From contig NZ_SDJP01000002.1 of the NCBI RefSeq assembly GCF_004114995.1, positions 198,457-262,456 of the forward strand: DNA of 64,000 nucleotides, written 5' to 3'. The notes beneath the pieces were generated by a model, which had not been told where the DNA came from, did not search any database, and saw nothing but the letters and a program-made list of their open reading frames with translations. The position numbers were made by a program, and so were the translations under genes. Source of the stretch: Halorubrum amylolyticum. GTDB lineage: Archaea > Halobacteriota > Halobacteria > Halobacteriales > Haloferacaceae. This document shows, piece after piece, positions 60,227 to 64,000 of this stretch. How positions within the stretch are numbered: position 1 is the first letter of the stretch; every line of letters starts with the position of its first letter.

Positions 60227-62209
60227 ATGGCGAGCAACAAGATCCTCGGTATCGACCTCGGTACCACCAACTCCGCGTTCGCGGTGATGGAGGGCGACGA
60301 GCCCGAGATCATCGCCAACGCGGAAGGCGACCGAACCACCCCCTCGGTCGTCGCCTTCGCCGACGACGGCGAGCGCCTCGTCGGCAAGCCGGCGAAGAAC
60401 CAGGCCGTCCAGAACCCCGACCGCACGATCCAGTCGATCAAGCGGCACATGGGCGAGGACGGCTACACCGTCGAGATCAGCGAGGCGCAAAGCGCCTCTG
60501 GCAGCCGGACGGAGTCCGGCGACGGCGACGAGGAGTACACGCCGGAGCAGGTCTCGGCGATGATCCTCCAGAAGATCAAGCGCGACGCCGAGGAGTACCT
60601 CGGCGACGACGTCGAGAAGGCGGTCATCACCGTCCCCGCGTACTTCAACGACAAGCAGCGGCAGGCGACCAAGGACGCCGGCGAGATCGCCGGCTTCGAG
60701 GTCGAGCGCATCGTCAACGAGCCGACCGCCGCCTCCATGGCGTACGGGCTCGACGACGAGTCCGACCAGACGGTCCTCGTGTACGACCTCGGGGGCGGCA
60801 CGTTCGACGTGTCGGTCCTCGATCTGGGCGGCGGCGTCTACGAGGTCGTCGCCACGAACGGGGACAACGACCTCGGCGGCGACGATTGGGACGAGGCGCT
60901 CATCGACCACCTCGCCGACGAGTTCGAAAACGACCACGGGATCGACCTCCGCGAGGACCGGCAGGCGCTCCAGCGGCTGAAAGACGCCGCCGAGGAGGCG
61001 AAGATCGAGCTGTCCAACAAGAAGGAGACGACGGTTAACCTCCCCTTCATCACCGCGACCGACAGCGGTCCGGTCCACCTCGAACAGTCCGTCACCCGCG
61101 CGACGTTCGAGAACCTCACCTCCGACCTCATCGAGCGCACCGTCGAGCCGACCGAGCAGGCGCTCGCCGACGCCGACTACGCCAAGTCCGACATCGACGA
61201 GGTCATCCTCGTCGGCGGCTCGACCCGGATGCCGCAGGTCCAGGAGAAGGTCGCGGAGCTCGTCGGACAGGAGCCGAAGAAGAACGTCAATCCCGACGAG
61301 GCGGTCGCGCTCGGCGCGGCGGTCCAGGGCGGCGTGCTCTCCGGCGACGTCGACGACATCGTCCTGCTGGACGTGACCCCGCTCTCGCTCGGGATCGAGG
61401 TGAAGGGCGGCCTCTTCGAGCGACTCATCGAGAAGAACACCACCATTCCGACCGAGGAGTCGAAGGTGTTCACCACGGCCGCGGACAACCAGACCTCCGT
61501 CAACGTCCGCGTCTTCCAAGGCGAACGCGAGATCGCCGACGAGAACGAGCTGCTCGGCGCGTTCCAGCTCTCCGGCATCCCGCCGGCGCCCGCCGGAACC
61601 CCGCAGATCGAGGTCTCCTTCAACATCGACGAGAACGGCATCGTCAACGTCGAGGCCGAGGACCAGGGCTCGGGCAACGCCGAGTCGATCACCATCGAGG
61701 GCGGCGTCGGCCTCTCCGACGAGGAGATCGATGAGATGCAGGAGGAGGCCGAGAAGCACAAGGAGGAGGACGAGGCCCGCCGCGAGCGGATCGAGGCCCG
61801 CAACGAGGCCGAAACGACGATCCAGCGCGCCGAGACCCTCTTAGAGGAGAACGAGGAGGAGCTCGACGACGACGAGCTCGTCGCCGACATCGAGGCGGCC
61901 ATCGAGGGCGTCGAGGAGGTCCTCGAAGACGAGGACGCCGACACCGACGAGATCGAATCCGCCACCGAAGCCCTCACCGAGGAACTGCAGGAGATCGGCA
62001 AGCAGATGTACGAGGGACAGGCCGCACAGGCCGGTCCGGGCGGCGCGGGCGGTGCCGCCGGCGCCGGTCCCGGCGGGATGGGCGGCATGGGCGGCGCCGC
62101 CGGTCCGGGCGGTGCGGGTCCCGGAGGCGCGGGTGGTGCGGGCGCGGACGGCGACGACGAGGAGTACGTCGACGCCGACTTCGAAGACGTTGATGAGAAC
62201 GACGAGTAG
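60227..62209 (+). CDS. dnaK: Molecular chaperone DnaK (Hsp70)
   Basis: ATP-driven chaperone of 660 residues. The ATPase domain begins [22 protein letters not shown] and has [38 protein letters not shown] and [10 protein letters not shown]. The substrate-binding domain has [34 protein letters not shown]. The C-terminal lid ends in a Gly/Met/Pro tail rather than EEVD. Residues about 86-97 are an insert encoded by composite hairpins (60482-60519) related to the dispersed repeat. The ATG at 60227 is canonical; a TTG at 60218 is in frame but outside the family N-terminus. dnaJ follows by 153 nt; grpE is not between tpiA and dnaK. Confidence 0.96.
   Translation: MASNKILGIDLGTTNSAFAVMEGDEPEIIANAEGDRTTPSVVAFADDGERLVGKPAKNQAVQNPDRTIQSIKRHMGEDGYTVEISEAQSASGSRTESGDGDEEYTPEQVSAMILQKIKRDAEEYLGDDVEKAVITVPAYFNDKQRQATKDAGEIAGFEVERIVNEPTAASMAYGLDDESDQTVLVYDLGGGTFDVSVLDLGGGVYEVVATNGDNDLGGDDWDEALIDHLADEFENDHGIDLREDRQALQRLKDAAEEAKIELSNKKETTVNLPFITATDSGPVHLEQSVTRATFENLTSDLIERTVEPTEQALADADYAKSDIDEVILVGGSTRMPQVQEKVAELVGQEPKKNVNPDEAVALGAAVQGGVLSGDVDDIVLLDVTPLSLGIEVKGGLFERLIEKNTTIPTEESKVFTTAADNQTSVNVRVFQGEREIADENELLGAFQLSGIPPAPAGTPQIEVSFNIDENGIVNVEAEDQGSGNAESITIEGGVGLSDEEIDEMQEEAEKHKEEDEARRERIEARNEAETTIQRAETLLEENEEELDDDELVADIEAAIEGVEEVLEDEDADTDEIESATEALTEELQEIGKQMYEGQAAQAGPGGAGGAAGAGPGGMGGMGGAAGPGGAGPGGAGGAGADGDDEEYVDADFEDVDENDE
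60482..60519 (+). repeat. Composite hairpin insert in dnaK, shared with the dispersed element
   Basis: GAGGCGC-AAA-GCGCCTC (60482-60498) is followed by CCGGA-CGGAG-TCCGG (60505-60519). The reverse complement of 60482-60508 matches 26438-26464 at 24 of 27 bases, the three differences all being in the triloop. It keeps the dnaK frame and encodes part of a Ser/Gly/Glu-rich loop. Confidence 0.85.
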
Positions 62210-62221
62210 TCGTTCTCATCA
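62191..62221 (+). terminator. Long perfect hairpin spanning the dnaK stop codon
   Basis: TGATGAGAACGAC (62191-62203) pairs perfectly with GTCGTTCTCATCA (62209-62221) around the loop GAGTA, which includes part of the TAG stop. The stem has 13 pairs, extendable by a wobble and a G-C pair. It could stop or pause transcription, or protect or process the 3' end of dnaK before dnaJ. Confidence 0.55.
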
Positions 62222-62229
62222 GCCGACCA

Positions 62230-62246
62230 GAACTGCTCCGCAGTTC
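62230..62246 (+). repeat. Small hairpin between dnaK and dnaJ
   Basis: GAACTGC-TCC-GCAGTTC is a perfect 7-bp triloop hairpin only 8 nt after the larger hairpin at the dnaK stop. Its form recalls the triloop hairpins of the dispersed element, though its sequence is different. Confidence 0.6.
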
Positions 62247-62362
62247 CGGTGACGTGGACGATGACGACGAAGAGTAGCGCCGACCCCTTCGATTCGCGGC
62301 AGCCCTCGGACGCGCCGCGTAACACGACGCAGCCACGAACGACTCAACAACGAACGTAACGC

Positions 62363-63523
62363 ATGAGCGAGAACTTCTACGACGTCCTCGGGGTATCGCG
62401 GGACGCCAGCGAGGAAGAGATCAAGAAGGCGTACCGCAAGCAGGCCGCCAAACACCACCCGGACGTCAGCGACGACGACGACGCCGAGGAGCGGTTCAAG
62501 AAGATCCAGAAGGCCAAGGAGGTGCTCACCGACGAGCAGAAGCGCCAGCAGTACGACCAGATGGGCCACGACCGCTTCACCGAGGCCGACAAGCGCGGCG
62601 CGACCGGCGGCGGCCCCGGCGGCGCGGGCGGCCCCTTCGGCGGCGCGGGGGGCGCCGGCGGTGCCGGCGGTTTCGAGGACATCTTCAACCAGTTCTTCGG
62701 CGGTGGCGGCGGCCGCGGCGGTCGCGGCGGCGGCAACCGACCGCGACAGGGAAGCGACCTCCGGACGGGCCTCACGATCGACTTGGAAGAGGCGTTCGAG
62801 GGCGCGACCAAGGAGGTCACCCTCACCCGCCCGACCGACTGTGACACCTGCGGCGGCGCGGGTCATCCGCCCGACGCCGATGTGGAGACCTGCCCGCAGT
62901 GTAACGGGCGCGGGCAGGTCCAGCAGGTCCAGCAGACGCCGCTCGGCCGGGTCCAGCAGACCTCGACGTGTCCCCGGTGTGAGGGCGAGGGCGAACTGTA
63001 CAGCGAGGACTGCGCCGACTGCGGCGGCGACGGCGTCGTCCGCGAGAAGGCGACGCTCTCGGTCGAGATACCGGCGGGCATTCGCTCGGGACAGAGCCTC
63101 CGGATGGAGCGCGAGGGCGCGCCCGGTGAGAACGGCGGTCCGAAGGGCGACCTGCTGATCGAGGTCAACGTGAATGTCGGCGACCGGTTCGAGCGCGACG
63201 GCGACGACCTCCGCGTGAACGAGGCGGTCTCCTTCCCGCAGGCCGTCTTCGGCGACACGATCGAGGTCGAGACGGTCGACGGCAGCGTGGAGATGGACGT
63301 GCCCGCCGGCACCCAGAGCGGCGAGACGTTCCGCCTCAAGGGGAAGGGAATTCCCCGCCTGCGCCGGCGCGGTCGCGGCGACCTCTACGTGCAGGTCGGG
63401 GTCGTGATCCCGGAGTCGCTCAACGAGGAGCAGCGCGAGGCGCTGGAGGCGTTCGCCGAGGCCGGCGGCGAGGACGTCGACGTCGCCGGCGGCTTCTTCG
63501 AGAAGCTGAAGGGCTCCTTCTGA
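62363..63523 (+). CDS. dnaJ: Co-chaperone DnaJ (Hsp40)
   Basis: Stimulates DnaK ATPase. The 386-residue protein has an N-terminal J domain ([23 protein letters not shown] motif in KHHPDVSDD), a Gly/Phe region (about 75-125), four zinc motifs of CxxCxGxG type ([32 protein letters not shown]) and the C-terminal substrate-binding domain ([35 protein letters not shown]). It is a complete type I Hsp40. The ATG at 62363 is canonical. It lies 153 nt after dnaK, beyond two hairpins, so it may be expressed at a lower level than dnaK. Confidence 0.96.
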   Translation: MSENFYDVLGVSRDASEEEIKKAYRKQAAKHHPDVSDDDDAEERFKKIQKAKEVLTDEQKRQQYDQMGHDRFTEADKRGATGGGPGGAGGPFGGAGGAGGAGGFEDIFNQFFGGGGGRGGRGGGNRPRQGSDLRTGLTIDLEEAFEGATKEVTLTRPTDCDTCGGAGHPPDADVETCPQCNGRGQVQQVQQTPLGRVQQTSTCPRCEGEGELYSEDCADCGGDGVVREKATLSVEIPAGIRSGQSLRMEREGAPGENGGPKGDLLIEVNVNVGDRFERDGDDLRVNEAVSFPQAVFGDTIEVETVDGSVEMDVPAGTQSGETFRLKGKGIPRLRRRGRGDLYVQVGVVIPESLNEEQREALEAFAEAGGEDVDVAGGFFEKLKGSF

Positions 63524-63599
63524 GACGGGGCGGCGACCCGTTGCGGACCCCGCCCTCGCCGACCCGTACCTTTTCCGTGGTTCGGTCCCTGCTTCGGGT

Positions 63600-63920
63600 A
63601 TGGGCTACGACGCGACCGCCTACGACGACGTCGAACCGCGCGCCCCGGGCATGTACTTCCTCCGCGACGCGCTCGACTGCGGGGGGCTCGGAGTCACGGT
63701 CGTTGAGGCTGACGACGGCTGGGAAGGGATGGAACACGACCACGGCGAGGAGGGCCACGAGGAGGTGTACGTGCTGCTCCACGGCGAGGCGACCCTCACC
63801 GTCGACGGCGACCCCGTCGGGCTCGGCCCCGGGGACGCGGTCCGAGTCGACGCCGACTCCACCCGCGATCTGGCCTTCTCCGCGGACGGCTCGAAGATGG
63901 TCATCGCCGGCGCGCCCTGA
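63600..63920 (+). CDS. Cupin domain protein
   Basis: This 106-residue single cupin has motif 1 GMEHDHGEEGHEEVYVLLHGEATL (the H-x-H-x3-4-E metal set with a following Gly turn) and motif 2 PGDAVRVDADSTRDL, in which the usual His is replaced. It is a small beta-barrel metal-binding protein without a recognised substrate. The ATG at 63600 follows a TTTTCC stretch about 30 nt upstream. It stands alone after dnaJ. Confidence 0.8.
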   Translation: MGYDATAYDDVEPRAPGMYFLRDALDCGGLGVTVVEADDGWEGMEHDHGEEGHEEVYVLLHGEATLTVDGDPVGLGPGDAVRVDADSTRDLAFSADGSKMVIAGAP

Positions 63921-64000
63921 TCGCCCCTCGATCGGCTCGCGACTCCCGGCTTCCGTTCCACGGCGCCCGGCTCGCGGCGCCCGGAACCGCTGCCGCGTTT
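63921..64000. other. Window end, no feature seen
   Basis: Eighty GC-rich bases remain after the cupin stop, with no supported gene. Confidence 0.5.

Noticed and set aside
60185..61759. 524-codon minus-strand frame opposite dnaK
   Set aside because: It is a reverse-strand shadow of the third-position GC bias of dnaK with no recognisable motif; dnaK is unambiguous.

Overview
The window is chromosomal DNA of a haloarchaeon, most likely from the Halorubrum/Haloferacales side. The signs are very high GC outside one insertion sequence, acidic proteins with Asp/Glu-rich linkers, many promoters of TTTATA/TTTTTAA type placed about 25-30 nt before the start codon (leaderless mRNAs), Tat-lipoprotein signals, and archaeal information genes (eL43, Rpo12, prefoldin beta, KEOPS Pcc1, aMBF1, TruD, Pth2). 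Most of the sequence is ordinary core genome. No rRNA, tRNA or CRISPR array was recognised.

Layout. 0.2-5.1 kb: membrane protein, dcd overlapping an HTH-ThiN (ThiR-like) regulator, metG. 5.2-8 kb: small membrane protein, VOC protein, a repeat locus (54-bp tandem array plus a full dispersed element), MFS transporter. 8-13.2 kb: Fe/cobalamin-type ABC importer operon, a FilR1-like regulator and the ArfC/RIB7-type riboflavin reductase, with two DtxR-like TTTAGG-N4-CCTAAA boxes. 13.4-18.7 kb: COG1340 coiled-coil protein, SppA-like protease, DUF373 protein, aroE, CopD-like membrane protein, HhH protein. 18.8-22.1 kb: translationally coupled chorismate-using operon (PabB/TrpE-like, amidotransferase, class IV aminotransferase). 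22.1-27.6 kb: NfeD protein, pyruvate kinase, an IS630-family element inside a second full copy of the dispersed element, and thi4. 27.7-29.6 kb: eL43-rpoP-pcc1-pfdB-DUF3194 run and a zinc ribbon. 29.7-37.7 kb: UspA, GuaA amidotransferase, pth2-truD, then halocyanin, SafE-like protein and FixI/CcoI-like Cu-ATPase, and an aldo/keto reductase. 37.7-43 kb: MBL protein and a four-gene DUF4129-DUF58 operon. 43-50 kb: KDG kinase, Rieske protein, lipoprotein, YkgJ protein, DapA-type aldolase, polymer-forming membrane protein. 49.5-58 kb: P450 with a divergent Bat-type regulator, TRAM protein, methyltransferase, winged-helix protein, GT2, hisF, aroA, aMBF1. 58-64 kb: DsbB-DICT pair, tpiA, dnaK-dnaJ, cupin.

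How the genes connect. aroE, aroA and the chorismate operon belong to aromatic/folate-type synthesis. The ThiR-like regulator and thi4, with an inverted repeat in its promoter, suggest a thiamine circuit. KDG kinase, the DapA-type aldolase, pyruvate kinase and tpiA fit semi-phosphorylative Entner-Doudoroff and lower glycolysis. The halocyanin/SafE/Cu-ATPase trio looks like copper supply to a respiratory oxidase.

The most unusual signal is a family of hairpin-rich dispersed repeats running from a TTTATAAA box to a GGCTGGGGCTTTGG block. It is present as two full copies, two compact remnants and a tandem array of its 3' block. Its hairpins vary compensatorily between copies. One of its hairpin modules (24 of 27 bases) also sits in frame inside dnaK, and a related double hairpin sits in frame inside metG. 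One copy is interrupted by the IS630 element exactly in a hairpin loop.
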